Notes: generated from the letters alone by a model not told the origin. Counted from the stretch's first letter, positions 1 through 14,165 are shown. The stretch is DNA of 64,000 bases from Phylloscopus collybita (GCA_027886175.1 JAJNNQ010000002.1:5336001-5400000); one strand, 5' to 3'. Translations and numbers: made by a program.

Positions 1-1519
1 AAAAAGAAAGCACTCACATGAAAAAATTCTCTAGATGTTTACTCTGAAACAAGTAACTATTGTATAAGAGCCATTGTGCCATGTCAGTACAGGTACGGAC
101 ACATAAATATATTTGGCTACAAGGTGCTATCAAGCTCTGGCTTATCAGCACATCTCTGTAACCACACGTATTAGCACACTCAGCCTGCTGCAATGAGAAG
201 GTTAAATACGTTACTCTAAACCATAGCTGAGGTGGTGAATGTCAGGGGTTTATTTTGCAGTAAGGGTTGGTTGCCTTGGCCCAACCAACAAGTGGTGAAT
301 TGCAAAGACCCTACTGAGCCATTCTTTCCCTGTTCACAGTCCAGGTTCAGCCAAGAAAAGCCCCTTTTGGACATCCACCTCTGCTGATTTTAAACACTTT
401 TCTAACCAACTAGTCTGAGATCAACTAAAGTAAGCTCCTCTTCAACCAAAGATACCAAATAGCAGACAGCTGTGTGTTTTCCAAACTGTATTAAATAAAA
501 GGAGTGTTTAGAGTCAGTAGGTTAAGCAAGGCTAGAGTACAAAATTTCTTGTGTGTAATCTATCCCATAACTGCCTATTTTGATGAGATTCCACTACAAA
601 CCTGGTGTGGAACCATTCCAGGTGATACCCCTTGCAGCATGACTGACCCTCCATCAATTCACAAGGCTGTCTGCTGCTGTACCTTAAACCGGCAGATATT
701 TCCACGTGTTACACTGATAAAAACTTTAGATTTTAACCTAGAAGGTAATGGGTCACCCGACAAGTTTAAGTATGCTAGCACAAACAAGTTGTAATTTAGT
801 AATAGCTGGTTAAAATAATAATAATAAATTACTCTCAGTGTTTTTCCCTGCTGTTCATGTGACCCAAGATCCAAGCTAACAGGTATGAAGCCATATTAGC
901 CAGCCTCGTTCTTCCCCTTCTTTGGGGATGCATTTTCTCTCACATCAAAGGGTGAGCTTTAGTTCTTTTACTGTAAGAGCACAATAGGAAGGAAAAAGTG
1001 TAATTTTACTACAGCACAGTCAGATGTGGTCCAACACCAGTCATGTTGACTGATTACTACTTCTCCACACAAACTGCCCATAAATTGCATTCAGTAGGAT
1101 TATATGTTCACAGCAGTTCCAATGGAAGCTGATCCCAGCCCAAAGCTCTTCTTCCCAGCCTCAGAACTGTTCCCACTCAGCTGAATGTTGGATTATGAAC
1201 CAGACACAGAGACTAAACCTGCTACAGGGCAACCCAGCAAGAAGCAGCGTGGCTGGACACTGAGAAAAGGCAAAGCAATTGTGTCTGCAGCAGTTCCCTG
1301 CCCCGATTCACACATCTCCACGAACGAGTGTCACCATCATGGCAAGGCAGGAGGTGTTTATGCCAATGCTTCTGCCAAGAAAATGTACATGGGAAAAATG
1401 GGACCAGTCGTCTCTCCTCAGACTTCTCTTTTTTATAAGCAACAGAAGTGATAGATTTAATGATTAGGATAAAAACTTATGTCTATACATATGGTGGACT
1501 GTTTTCTTCCAAGCTCAAA

Positions 1520-1556
1520 TTGATTAACTCAAGGATGCCACTCTTGAGTTAATCAA
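1520..1556. repeat. perfect 14-bp inverted repeat (hairpin)
   Basis: The arm TTGATTAACTCAAG at 1520-1533 is exactly reverse-complemented by CTTGAGTTAATCAA at 1543-1556, with a 9-base spacer. The flanking bases do not pair, so the structure ends sharply. Its function is unknown. It could be a remnant of a small DNA transposon, a dimeric binding site, or a local cruciform. Confidence 0.85.
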
Positions 1557-2611
1557 GACACAGTGAGCGAAGCACACCCTATCTGTTTGTGATAGGCCCT
1601 GTTTACATTCCTGACTTTGAGAGAATGTTTCTTCACAGCAACTGGGAGAAATTCAGAAATAGACAAGTCACCAATTCCAATATACTCCTATCAAAAGTTC
1701 AGATGGAACACATACACAAGTGAGAGACGTGGGCTTCTCAACAGAAGTATTACTTGGTTACACTAACTGGGTCATACATCTGATCTGTTACTTCACTGAT
1801 TTTAAAATGTAAAGATAGATATATTAAGAAGCTCAAAGATGTGTTTGTCTTTCTTAAAACATTTTCCTTAACTCCTGCCGACCTGCTATTTCCAAAATAT
1901 TCAATGGGTTTCTAAAAATACTATAATTGTAACAACTTGAGATTAAGTGCTAAGTACTGAGCAACAAAAGAACAGCAGAAAAGGAAATGCAAGTATTTCT
2001 CCTTAGCCTGGCAATTCTACTGAAATGTAAAGGCATTTTACCTTCTAGCATATTCCTTTATGCTACCATGCTACATAGCAACTCAAACCTCTCGTGTGAA
2101 TAATTTCTCTGTAAATTCCAATTTCCAAGCCAAAGGATTATACAGAAGATGACTGACTCCTTTTTTTGCTGCATTTGAAGGCGTTTGGAAGTTCTTAGTT
2201 TCTAACCTGTACTACAACATTCTCTAGAGATAGACTCCATTTCTAAAAGTAAAAAATAAAATAAAAACAGGTTCCAAACCAGTTCCAAACAGTCTATTTC
2301 CTCTCCCCTGCTCTCTCTTCTAGTGAGTATGAACCAGATCATACCTAGACCCAAAGACAGGTTGGCAGCATGTCACACAGCCAAGAAACACATTTTGTGT
2401 ATTAACTGAATACCCACATTAACATACTGTGATAAATCTGATTTAAGCCATTCCATCTAAGATACCATACCTAGCAAGCTTGCTGAGATCAACTCAACTC
2501 AAGGTTGCTTTTAGAAACAGAATTTGAACAGCAATGTAAGTCAGCTAATTGAAATAGCTTCCTATAAAGAAAGCATCACATTCTGTCTCTTCTCATGGGT
2601 TTTGACTGGCA

Positions 2612-2872
2612 AGGTTTGGCAAATACAACTTTCAACCTCCTCTGCCATGGGCAGGGACACCTTCCACAGGACCAGGTTGCTCCAAGCCTCATCCAGCATG
2701 GCCAGGAACACTTCCAGGGATGGAGTAGCCACAGCTTGTCTGGTCAAACTGTTCCAGTGCCTCACCACCCTCACAGCAAAGAATTTGTTCCTGACATCTA
2801 ATCTAAACCTGCACTCTGACAGTTTGAAGCCATTCCCCCTTGTCCCATCACTAGAGTTCCTGATGAAAATTT
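2612..2872 (-). mobile_element. CR1 LINE fragment, 3' region, antisense
   Basis: Read on the plus strand this is the familiar reverse complement of the avian CR1 3' end: a 'GCCATGGGCAGGGACACCTT'-like block, then the 'TTCCAGTGCCTCACCACCCT' block near 2753, then 'CCATTCCCCCTTGTCC' near 2830. The element is 5'-truncated, as most CR1 copies are, and diverged from the consensus. Short open frames across it on both strands derive from the repeat and are not genes. The boundaries are approximate. Confidence 0.85.
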
Positions 2873-3504
2873 TCTTTGTGACAAAAAAAATAAAGGGATA
2901 AGCAAATAAATACAGAGAGGACTAAACCCCAATATATATGAAAAGACCACATCTTCAAAAGAAGATGCAAGATGAGAAGAGGCAGAAAACAAATACTTGA
3001 ACACTCCCAGGCCATCAGAAAATTATTCATGGCTAGTGACATGCATTGTTAGCTGCTAGCAAAAGCAGGACAAAACTGTTTTCAACAGTGCATGATGGAA
3101 ATCCAGTGAGAACATAAATCTGACATATTTGCTTTAACGTAATCAAAATAGCCCTCTTCTAGCAGATAAACTTTTAAATGTACTTTTTGAAAAGAAAATC
3201 TGGAATGCCAGGTGACACCATTTCTGAAAAAAACAATCCCAATGTGGTAAGGAAGTAATAATTTATTTAATAATGTGGAATCACACAGATTAATAGATAA
3301 AGCAAGTATCAGGTGACAAAGGAAATAAGAAACAGACAATGAAACAAAGAGATTGAGTAAACTATTTTCTTTCCATAAACAATACAGGAAAACATCATCT
3401 AGGAAGTAAAAGTTATTACACATCATTCACTGTGTAAAAGCAATAGGTACAACATAAATAATGGACATCACCATCAGAAGGGATGCTCATGGAAGAGGAT
3501 CACC

Positions 3505-3570
3505 GTCACTCAGGTTGGAAAAGACCTCAAAGGTCAGCAAGTCCAACCTCCTGCTCAAAGCAGTCAGAGT
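3505..3570 (-). mobile_element. CR1 3'-end fragment, antisense
   Basis: The 'GGTTGGAAAAGACCTC' block near 3515, followed by 'AAGTCCAACCTCCTGCTC', is the reverse complement of a CR1 3' terminus. The continuation past about 3570 is too diverged to place. It could belong to a different CR1 subfamily from the copy at 2.6 kb, since its sequence after the AACC block differs. Confidence 0.65.
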
Positions 3571-4161
3571 CAGTTCCCAAAATGGTTTTAAAATATTTTG
3601 AAGTTGAACTCATTGTTTACGTAGCTGTGTAATTACACACAGTGCTGAACTCCAGTGGGGGGACCCTATTTGAAATAACCTATGCCAAGTACAGACAATA
3701 GAGATCAGGGCATAAAGGTGATACTCAGACAACCTAAATCACACCTAACCACCTTTGTTTAGGATTTCCTATTAGATTGCCCCTGCTCAGACCCCCATCT
3801 ATCTGAATTGCATTTCAGAGGTAACTACTTCATTCTTCTCACTAAGCATAAAGACCGTGGCAGAATTTAAAGACACTTCCTCCTTTTAATAGCAAGCTCC
3901 TTTAGAACAGTAAAATAAATATAATTATTCAAGTTTTTAAAGAAAACAATTCAGACAGAAACTAGACCATCACAATGCTCCTAAGAAAGAAACCTAGGTG
4001 GCATGACTACAAGAGCTAGAATTCAGCCTCTGCCCTGTCCCCAAGGCCCATTACTAATAGCTGTTATGGAATATGCTCCCACACCACATGACGTGGTCAC
4101 ATCCATGCAGATGTAAATCCCCAGGTTTAGTTCAGGCTACACACTAGAGGACAAAAAGGAG

Positions 4162-4165
4162 AAAA

Positions 4166-4197
<32 letters not shown>

Positions 4198-4200
4198 AAA
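4162..4200 (+). repeat. polyA tract
   Basis: Twenty-three A, one G, then fifteen A, followed by GAGAGAGGG. It may be a retroposon tail or a simple expansion. No recognisable retrocopy precedes it. Confidence 0.9.
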
Positions 4201-7200
4201 GAGAGAGGGAAAAAACCCCCCAGAAATATTTAACAACTTGATTGAACAATATTTATAATGTTCAGATAAAAGCCAGCTAACAAATGTCTATCACAATACT
4301 TTTCCAAATTCTAGCCACATGAGGAAAACAGTGCATCTGAGAAGATACAGAATAGCTGAGAGCCCAAGCTTCAACTCAACAAGCTTAAACATGTCCAAGA
4401 CAGTTATGACTTCACTTTTTCTACGTGTGAGCATGTTAACTAAGTATAGACAAGAAACCTGCATTGGTCTAAAAAAGCCTTGAAAATAACGTGGTCAAGT
4501 TATCAATGTAAAAATGGGGGGTTTTGTCTATTAAGACAGTCTAAAGCAAGTAAAACGAAAAGAGACGCATGAATTTTTAAAAAAGTAAACCAAAAAATAT
4601 TCTTAAACAAATATTTATTTACATTATCAGTAGTTTAAAACCCACACAGACAGCATCTTGATTAACAAGCCTTGAGATCAAGATTTTCTGCTTGTCCATA
4701 AAGCAGGTTCACAACCAACAGTACTTTCTCTGTTCTGCTCTACCAATGCATCCTTGTCTGAGAAGACCACAAAGAGAGCACATGAAATGTGAGTTTATCA
4801 AGCTTTTATATTTATTCTTTACCAACTAATGCATTTGAAATGAATGTATTTCCAAGCTGTTCACAGCAAGACAAAGAATACTCTCCCATTCCATTAAAGA
4901 AAGAGGCAACAGCATAGCCAGACATAAGCCAGCCTTTAGTGCTACATGAAAGAGCTCAGAGATTATTTCTTTAAATAATTTTGCGTACAGATCATTTATT
5001 TCTTGAGTTACCCTCCCATTTCTGGGCCCAGTTCCCTCCTAAAGGGTTTCTGGAAGACACAGGCAGAAATATAAATTAGAATTCCTGCCGAATGTGTTTT
5101 GCATTTTCCTTCGTAGGAATCTCTACCAGGATGCCTGATGCAAGGTTAATTACTCAAAACATGAACCAGGAAACATCGTGTGTGAGAAGCCTGAAGTAGC
5201 ACTGAAAGCCAGCATTTCCCAGAGCCTCACGGCTTGTGCATCCCATCTTCTCTGCTCCCTCTAGAGCAATTCTGCTGTGAGCTGTTTCTCCCTTACATCC
5301 CTATGGGTTAGAGAACATTAACTGTGGCACACTGTTTGCCCAGGAGGCTGGAAGTGGAACTGATGAGAATTCTATCAGTTTGATTGAATTCCTCCTTAAA
5401 AGAACACCACCAACAAAACAAATCCAGTTATGGTTATTCCAGTACATTAAACGTAGTTGGTGCTGTTGGCCTTGAGGCTGACAAGCACCAGACAGCTTCC
5501 ATCCATGCTATCTAATTCCCAAACTCCCACACAAACCATGCTGGGAACAGTGTGTGGACCACACAAAACCTTGGGCCAGCCTTGAGAACTGTTTGGCAGA
5601 GTGGGCAGAACTGGATGAGCAACCACTGGAACCGTGTGACAGCAGGGACAACACTGGGGACAGCAGTGTCCAGCAACTCCAAACATTCCCTGCTGGGTTT
5701 TTCACAACCACAGACAAGAACCCTTCATGTACCAGAACACTATTGCTGGCTACAACCATGCCCCTCATCCATACAAAACACTAACACAGCCACAAAACAA
5801 CCCCACTTAGAAGTGGAAAAAAAATCAAGGAAAACTGAAATGATCAGTTATTTTTATTTCAAAATTCCCTTTTCCAAGCTTTTCCTCACAATGAAATCTG
5901 GCCCAAGTTCTAGTCTCATGCAGTTCAGTGGGCCAGGGTAAGAAAAAAATAGTCACTTGCTTTTATTACAAGGGAAAAAATCTGGAGGTGAAACAAACAC
6001 ATAAGCAACAGAGAATGGGAATTAGAGAAAAAGGAACTGGGAAGGCTGGGAGAGAAAAATCTGAGGAAGCTGCTGAGTTCTTTGGAATCAGCTACTAGAA
6101 GTTTTCAAAGCACGTATCTCAGAGGGTAAGAGGAGGCCTTCATCATCCATACGTCTAATAGAAAACCAAAATATCAGAACAAACAGCCCAACATATTTGT
6201 GAAAACGCTGAGGACAACTGTTTCACAAAGTTGAGGGTGCCAGAAGAGCAGTTACTTCACACTTCACTCTATTAGGGCAGGCTCCATTTTAAACATCTCA
6301 ATGTGTACAGTGATTTGGCTGGAAGTGGTAACGAGAAGCACTCGCTGTGCCAAGGAAGGGGGAAAGCGACAGCAGTAGAGAGAGAGGAGAGCAAATTTTT
6401 ATCTTCGATTAACTGAAAGAAGAAAAGCAAATTTCAACCAACTCTTTGAACTTGTTGCTAGAATCTCTTGAGACTTACAATTTAAAGGAGGACCGGCAGT
6501 TATTGTACTGGAACGTGCACAATGGCAAAGCATTCCAAAGCGGGGGACGGATAGGAAATGTATATGAACAATACGGGCTACATCAAAAGCAGCCAGTAAT
6601 AAGGGTCTGAAACTAGAAAGAATCATATTAGGGATGGAAACAAGGGCATTTTAATGAATATAAAGGAACAGCATAAACTGTCAGGGATAAAAATCAGAAG
6701 AGATAAAAGCACAGCATGCAGTATTACCACTGTGCAGTATAAAAGGCAAACAAAGTTTCAGAAATATTTTAGAAGTAAGAAGGAAAACACAAAAGTCTTT
6801 ACAAATAGTGTTTAGAAAGAACAAATGGATAAAACAGAATCAAATGCCATTTTCTGTATTTTAGCCTTCATAAAACAGATTTATTGTAGCTAATACTAGA
6901 AACCGATTTTGTTGCTAGACTAAATAATCAGAGAAATTCAAGTCAGCAGGACTGGAAGAATTTCACACAATGCTTAAGAAACAGAGAGAAGTAATCTCTA
7001 AACTATGAGCAATCATCTTCCCCAATACAGTCCGGGTTAAAATGCCATAAGAGAGGCTGGCAACAATGAGCTATGGCACTCAGAGGGTTTTTATTTGCAA
7101 ATTCTTTTCAGCCCATGTGGATGAACATTGCAAGAAAGTCCCTTCCTCCAGGACCTGCATAAGGACATTGGCACACACAGGAGTTATATACAATACATGG

Positions 7201-8919
7201 CTGAGGCAGGGGCTACAAATATTTTTGAAGACAGGATCTTAACAAAAATCATTCTGATAAATTGAGAAGTGGCTCATATCAACCAAGTAAAACGTAATAA
7301 AGACTAGCAATCTTTTGATGGATAAATCAGTTAAATCAATATTATGTTCCTAAAGAGGTTAAGCTTGTTCAGTGCAGAACAAAGAAGACAATCACCTGAT
7401 AAATAAAAGTTTTGCATAAAAATTGTTCTCCATTTCAGCTGTGGAGCCTTAGCTGTGAGTAATACAACACAAAACCGGCTTAATCAGCAGTAAAGAATTA
7501 TTTACTTTATACTGTACAAAATTAGTTACTGAAACCAACTGCCTAGAGATACAGGGGAACTGCATTCACTAAATACTTCAAAAACAAGTTAGAGAACCAT
7601 TTGTCAGAAATGGAACACACAGAAGGATGAGCAAGATCACCCTGAAGTCTTTTTTGGCCATACAGTTCCATTTATCTCTGTTGGCACAGGAGAACTAAAT
7701 ATTCCTTTTACTTAAAAGCGTTTCATTGTGCTCCTGAACTTCACTCTTCAGGGAAAAGAACCCTGAACAATTCACATTCTGCATTTATGAAATGGCTTAC
7801 TAATAAATCTCCCAAATTTTAAGACAGAATTACTCCTCTCTTTATTAATAACACTATGGAGCCATCCTATCCTGGTCTCTCGAGCCCTAAGAACACTGCA
7901 GACAGTCCTCACTGCCAGACAGACAGGAGGGTAAGACACCATTATTGGAACATCCACGTTCCATGAGCACTGGGATGTTCCAGAAGTCATTCTGGATTAG
8001 CTACAGCTTCCCGACAGTACTCACATCATGAACAGCCACTTCAGATGTCAGTAAATGTTTAGTGGCAGAGACTGCACATTTGGACCACATCTTCACTACC
8101 AAAAATCCCTTCTATCTTAGTGTGCCATAAAAGTAACTCAACTGCACATGCTCCACAGAATATAAATATATAACAGGCAAAGTAAAAAACTTTATTCCTA
8201 AAGTTGATTTTTTTCCTGAGAGCCTAATTAAAACTAGTTTTGGCAATACTTTATTTTCAGTAATAACGCAGCAGAAGAGAAAAAGTCCTCTTTCTCCCTC
8301 CCCTATCCAATGCCAAAAGTCTGCATGGAAACATACTAGTTTGATAGTGCTTCTAGCAGTTTCTTCAAGAAAAGCAATTAGAATGTTAATAAATACAGAA
8401 CTGAAAATTAGCAATTATAAATTTATATGGGAATGGCTGGCAGTAGGATCGGGTGACTGTGTGATTTAGTAAAAATACTTCCCCAAAAAAAACGCAAAAG
8501 GCAAAAATATTCTGAAAGAAGCAAGATCTCATTTGATTTTATTATAATGCCTACATATTGATAATACTTGTAGGAAGGAGCTTCCAGGATACCAGAAATT
8601 ATTGTTAACGAACTATTTTACTTTACTTTATTGTTATTTGTTATTTGAGGGTGCTTTAAATACTCGATTTAAGAATGATTCCCAGGATCAAAGTGAGAAC
8701 TGAAATTCCTTATTTAATCAATGTCTGAGGAACGGAAAATGAGAACAACTCCTCTACCTCTATGCTGCCAAGAACCCTCTCAACATCACTATTTCCTTTT
8801 TAAACAACCGATGAACCAGCCTTATGTGACCATAAGCTGTAAAAACCTCCGTCCCCTGAATTTACTTCTATATTGGAAAGCTCAAAGGAGTCACCCTGAA
8901 AACCGAAGCCCCTCAAATT

Positions 8920-9070
8920 GCAGCGAGCCAAGGCTGTACCTCCGCAGAGAGCGCTGCAGGCTGGCGGTGCTGCCAGGAGCCGCAGCTCTGCCTCCCGCCA
9001 GCAGCCTGGCCCTTGCTCTGGCCTCCTCCTCGCCCGTGCTATCACAAACACGTTCCTTTGCCAGGTTAGT
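8920..9070. other. small GC/CpG-rich patch within KMT2C intron 1
   Basis: In otherwise AT-rich intron this ~150-bp stretch has many CpG dinucleotides (around 8922, 8943, 8951, 8964, 8980, 8997 and 9030). It ends near a donor-like CAGGTTAGT at 9061. Several overlapping frames are open on both strands, which is expected at high GC and is not evidence for a gene. It may be an intronic enhancer, an alternative promoter or a decayed repeat. Confidence 0.35.
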
Positions 9071-9165
9071 TCTACCCCGGCTCAGTTTCCCAGGGCAGCT
9101 CACCACAAGTGCCTGGGTCAGCACAGGGGAGAGAACAAACAGCTGGTAGCAGAGGGAGGGCAGCC

Positions 9166-9185
9166 CTGCTGCTGCTGCTGCTGCT
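9166..9185 (+). repeat. (CTG)6 microsatellite
   Basis: Six perfect CTG units followed by CT, within KMT2C intron 1 and on the opposite strand to the gene, so the transcript would carry CAG. Confidence 0.9.
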
Positions 9186-10025
9186 TTTTGCTGCCAGGAC
9201 CAGCAAAAGATTTATGGTGTTTGGGGAAAACAACCACCTGATGCACTCCGTACGCTCACAGCCTATGTTTCTTTAGGTAATAAATATTCTAGGTTTTAAG
9301 GGTTTTCCTGCTTTATCTTACTTGCTTTCCAAAGGGTTATTCTGTTAGAAGAACTTACTCAGCGTAGTTCTTTAACTAAGTGCCCAAACTTATTTTGACT
9401 AACAGAGGAATGGCATGAACAGCACTGCCTAATGCCATCCTTCCAGTGGGGAAAAAAAAAAAACCAGAACAAAAAATGCAGAATTCAGTACAAGTTACCA
9501 AAAGTACAAGTTAAAAGCAAAAACGTAGTAAAATCTTGCTCCTCTGTATTTATCCAAACTATATGAACCATGCTGATTGTATGAACTGGTGATCAAATAT
9601 ATTAAACATAGAAAGGAGAAATGCTTTCAATATTTCCTGGAATTGTCAGTCACCTGATTATTTAGCAATTAAAAAAAGTTAATTTCACAGCATTAGCTTG
9701 TAATAACACTATATAAGGGAGTGATCATTAGTGGTGGATAAGGAAATTGTATTTTCCTTGGAAATACATAACCCTGCTACCCTTCCAATATTGCTGTGGT
9801 GCAAGGAGTTAAAAAACAACTCCAGCCTGAGAAAGGCAGAGTTCACCTATTCTCAGCAAGCCAACTGCCTTGGAAAACCATCTCTCAGCTGAAATTATGA
9901 CAAAGAATAGAAATGTCCATTTCCAATCACTTATCTTATGAAAGAACAATGACAAGAAGTTAGTAGGAGTTAACATGGTAACAAGAAAAAAAAAATCCAC
10001 AAGCAAAGCCAAGAAAATGGAACTG

Positions 10026-10053
10026 TTTTATTGTTTTAAATAAAACAATAAAA
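10026..10053. repeat. perfect 13-bp inverted repeat carrying AATAAA on both strands
   Basis: The arm TTTTATTGTTTTA at 10026-10038 and the arm TAAAACAATAAAA at 10041-10053 are exact reverse complements separated by two A. Each strand therefore presents an AATAAAA hexamer region: plus 10047-10052, and minus through TTTATT at 10027-10032. No transcript ending here can be inferred. A chance AT-rich palindrome is the alternative. Confidence 0.8.
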
Positions 10054-13000
10054 GGGAAAAGTCTCCTGTGTCACTGCACACAGGAGGAAGAGATGTCTGG
10101 TGTGTACATGGCTCAGAGCAGCAACCAAGAGAGTGGGCAGAACACACCTTGTGACCAGTATGTTGGGATTTCAGACAGCCATCACACTTGATCTGTCTCA
10201 CAGCTCTTGGAGGTCCTCTCATGACAAGTGCTACAGAAATTCAATGGATCAGTAAATACAAACATAGAGAAACTAACAACTGAAATGTCAAAAAAGTGTC
10301 TTGAAGAGTCCTTCACAGCAAGTGCAGTCTGCCTCAAATTGGGGAAACTACATCCATTTCCAGCATTCAGCTTAACTTTACTCACCCTTAGGACAGAAGT
10401 GAAGACTCTACATGAATCCACATTTTAACAACTTTGTGGCAAAGCAATTGGATAAACCCTATCATCACACAATTACTTACCAGGAACTGAAAATCTGAAG
10501 ATTAATACAGATATCATTCACCTCCTGAGCACTGTGAGCCAGGCTCCTATGCAAAAAATGCACAAAGCAGTTGGGGAATTGCTTGGCAATTCAAATACAG
10601 TGGAGGAAGTCACAGAACATGGGCTGCTGAAGAAAATGGCACAAAGCTCAGCCCTGTTCTGCAGAGAGCCAACTTCAATCCTCACACCTCATCTCCTCCT
10701 CACTCTGTGTTCCACTATGTGCCTTCTGGCTTTTGGCCAAACAGTTTGATACACGTGGCTTGTACAGGCCAGTGTTTGCTTTAATACATTAACCCTCTGC
10801 TGTGCAATAGTTGTACCAGGCTTGTCCATCAAAAGACCTCAGTCTTGCCAGGTAGTGATGACCTTACCTGACTCTGATCTTGTATTTGGGAACATTTTTA
10901 TTCTACAACACAACATCTTGCATTTGCAAATGCTAAATTTTGAATTGAGAAAAGGGCAGGCAAGTAAAGACACGAGTATCACACAGAAGGTGCGTGATGA
11001 ACTAAAGAAACACAGCTGAGCTATAAAGCTCCATCCAACACTTAAGGTTCTTTTGAAATGAGAGTAGGTATCTTTAAATATTGGCCTACCCTAATGCAAA
11101 TGCAACTAAAGTGATGATAAAAATTCTCAAATAATCATTTCCTGGCAAAAACACTTAGACTAAGGGTCCTCAAAACTATCAGCATATGAGAAATCAATGG
11201 CTTTTGAAAACTTACTGCAGTTTACATTGGCCAAAGTCATGAAAAACTGCTATGGAAATTAAAACACAGGTAATAAAAAAACTTGCAACATACATCAAGA
11301 TCTGATGGATGCTGAAAATAAAGTTTAAAGTGAGCTTAGACACAGATCTACAAAGGGTCACAACCAATGAAACTTCTGCTACTAGATTTTGCTAAGAAGC
11401 TGCATCTGTTTGTGCTGCTTATAACCTGTGGAGTTTAGGAAAGCTCTGCTACTAAAAATGATTACTAAAATGTCTATTGCACTTATACAATACTATTCCA
11501 ATACATTTTCATGAACAGCCAGCTGTTCATACAATGACAGTATAGTTAAAACAGAACTCTTCCTCTACAACTTCCTATCCACATTCCTATCCTTCAGGTC
11601 CTCACCGTGGATCTTGAGGTATAATCCAAGCAAGAGTTAAGTTCTCAAGATTTCAGACCATACAGTGAGGTGGCACTGAATTATTTCCATTTTTCCTCTT
11701 TTAACTATGCATCTGAAAGCTTCTTTCTTCTCCATCATGTGCTAGGCTTTAGTAATGCAACTTTATTATCTTTTTTCAACTTTTATAAATTCAGTCTTTC
11801 CACCTTTTAAGGCAGAAAGGTAATACAACAAATATATTTTCTTTGTTCATTGCTTTGATTACAGTTCTCTGTATTCTTCCTGACACACCATAGCATGAAC
11901 AACCTCCTTACTCTAAATTTCAAGGCTCTGCTTGGCCTGTTCTTGCTCCACCTGTTAAATTCGAATTGCTGCTCTGTACAGATACCCTCTTGTCAAAATG
12001 TAAGGAAGAGAAGTGTTGGCCTGGAAGTTCAGGCAGGAAAGCAGCTATCTGTGAAAATCCTCAGGGTGACAATGCTACCCTGCTTTAAATATATCCTCCA
12101 AGTCAGATGCCTGTGAATCACTCCCCGATGCTGAGATAGCCAGGGTACTTGAACTTCTGCTCACAGCATTCTCACAGCTCCCTTGTGCTTTCCCAATACA
12201 TGTCTTACATTTACATGCTCTCTTATCTTTACATTTAAATTAAGAAATTGTTTGTGCAGGAACAACCTTTGCTTATGCATTTGTACTGCATGTAGTGTAA
12301 TGGTGCCCTGGCCTCTAGGCACAATTACAATATAAATAATAAAAATGAACTGTTCACCTAAGATTAACTCTCCTGACGGTGCTACATGAAGCTACATCCT
12401 TCAAACAATGATAAAAGGTTGCTCTAGCACCACTTTCTACCATCTGTACCTCTCTCCAGGTACTGATGACCCTGATTCCCAGTTCTTCACCTACAGGAAG
12501 CCTCCACAGTTCCCTGCATTTATCAGTGTCCACAGCACCACTGGAACTTCTACTGATAACCAGGTAAATGGTGAATGAGATGTGGGCAAGCACTGTACTA
12601 CTGAAGAACCCTCTGCTCCCTGCTTCTGGAAAGAGTTGAGAATCCCTGTCATCTCACAGAAGCAGATTCAAAGCAGTTTTCCATCTATCTGCTTAAACTC
12701 GTCAAATTTGCTTAAAAACATGGCCTTCAAAGAAGGTAAAGTACCAACCTAAAGCACTCTCCAATATGGCACTGCTGTTTAATGGAGGCATCCATAGCTG
12801 AGGAATTATTCTATTCTGGCTTTGCCAGTTTAATGCAGGGCTCTTCATTTCATCATTACTTAGGCTGCACTTAGACTGAACATTCAGTGGAACATTTCCT
12901 ATAATGGGATAAAGCAGTTGAACAATTTGACTGGCTAATAGTGATTTAGACATGTGATTACAGTACAGAAAATGGTCTGACATATGCTCTTTTATCTGGT

Positions 13001-14121
13001 TTACATGAGGCACATTAATCCAACTGGAAAGCACAGAAGTGAAAAGAAGACAGGACCAAGCACTCTGAAGTGAAAAATAGAAAATAGTTGTAGTTGTCTT
13101 ACTTCTGTATTTGCTAGGCTACTTGCAATCAGTATTTTGTAAGTAGGAAAACTCAAAATAAAACCATTTTCTTCCCAAAATGGATGCAACTAGCATTCTA
13201 TACCTATGCTGTGCAGCTTAGAAAATAACTAATTTCTATAAAATCCTAGCTTCAAAAGCATTTATGACTTATGTCATAATGTCATCTCCAAAAGTACAGG
13301 ATTTGCAGAAAGATGCAGAAGGACCAGGGAGTAAGCAGCACGCCAGCCAGGAACAATCAGAGTATGAACAAAAAGACTATTGATTCATTTCAATTTTTGT
13401 CTCAGCTAATTTAATTTCCCACTTTTACACAAACACAGTCATGTCAGCATAAGCTCACATTTTACAGGAATAATTTATTTCTTCCTAAACCTAGCCAACA
13501 ACATTCCCATGACACCAAAAACCTAACTGAGGGCAAGGAATTACCTCTTTAACACACACTTTTCCTCAAGAGTCCATATACAGCCTCAAACTGGCCTGTC
13601 AAATTGACAAGATATGTCAATTTTCACATGTAACACTATTTGGGTTTTTTGTGCAGACTGATACATTTCAGTTGCATTTGCATTTTTCTTCAGAAAAAAT
13701 TCCTTTAAAATAAAACATTCAGAGGTTTCCTATGTAAGGTTTGGATTCTGTAAGCAAAAATAAAACCAAAGTATGTAAAACTAAGCATAAAGGAGACAAA
13801 CACAAGAACTTCACCATGTGTATGTTTGCCAACTACTTTCAACGACTGCTATATTAAAAATTTTATCAGGAAAATATGTAAGATAATGAAAAGCGGGAGC
13901 TGTAAACAGCACACCTTCCCAAAACCCAGAGATGACATGAAAAACTTTCATCAATGACAACAACAACAAAAAAATCATGCAACCCAAACTAATGATAGTT
14001 CTGTCCTAGGATACTTATACATTTGTAAAAACAAATGCATATAAAAGATGCGTGGTCTTTGCATGCGTTTAGGTCCAGCCCAGCAGAATCCCTTGTCATG
14101 TTGCGGACTTCCACTGTGACC

Positions 14122-14165
14122 TTATGGTCGGGCTTGACCTTAAAGGTCTTTTCCAACCGAAATGT
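14122..14165 (+). mobile_element. CR1 3'-end remnant, sense
   Basis: The segment reading GGGCTTGACCTTAAAGGTC and then TTTTCCAACCGAAATG matches the extreme 3' end of CR1 in sense orientation. The usual ATTCTATG tail is missing, so only a short remnant survives, at the edge of the CpG island. Upstream identity before 14122 is unclear. Confidence 0.7.
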
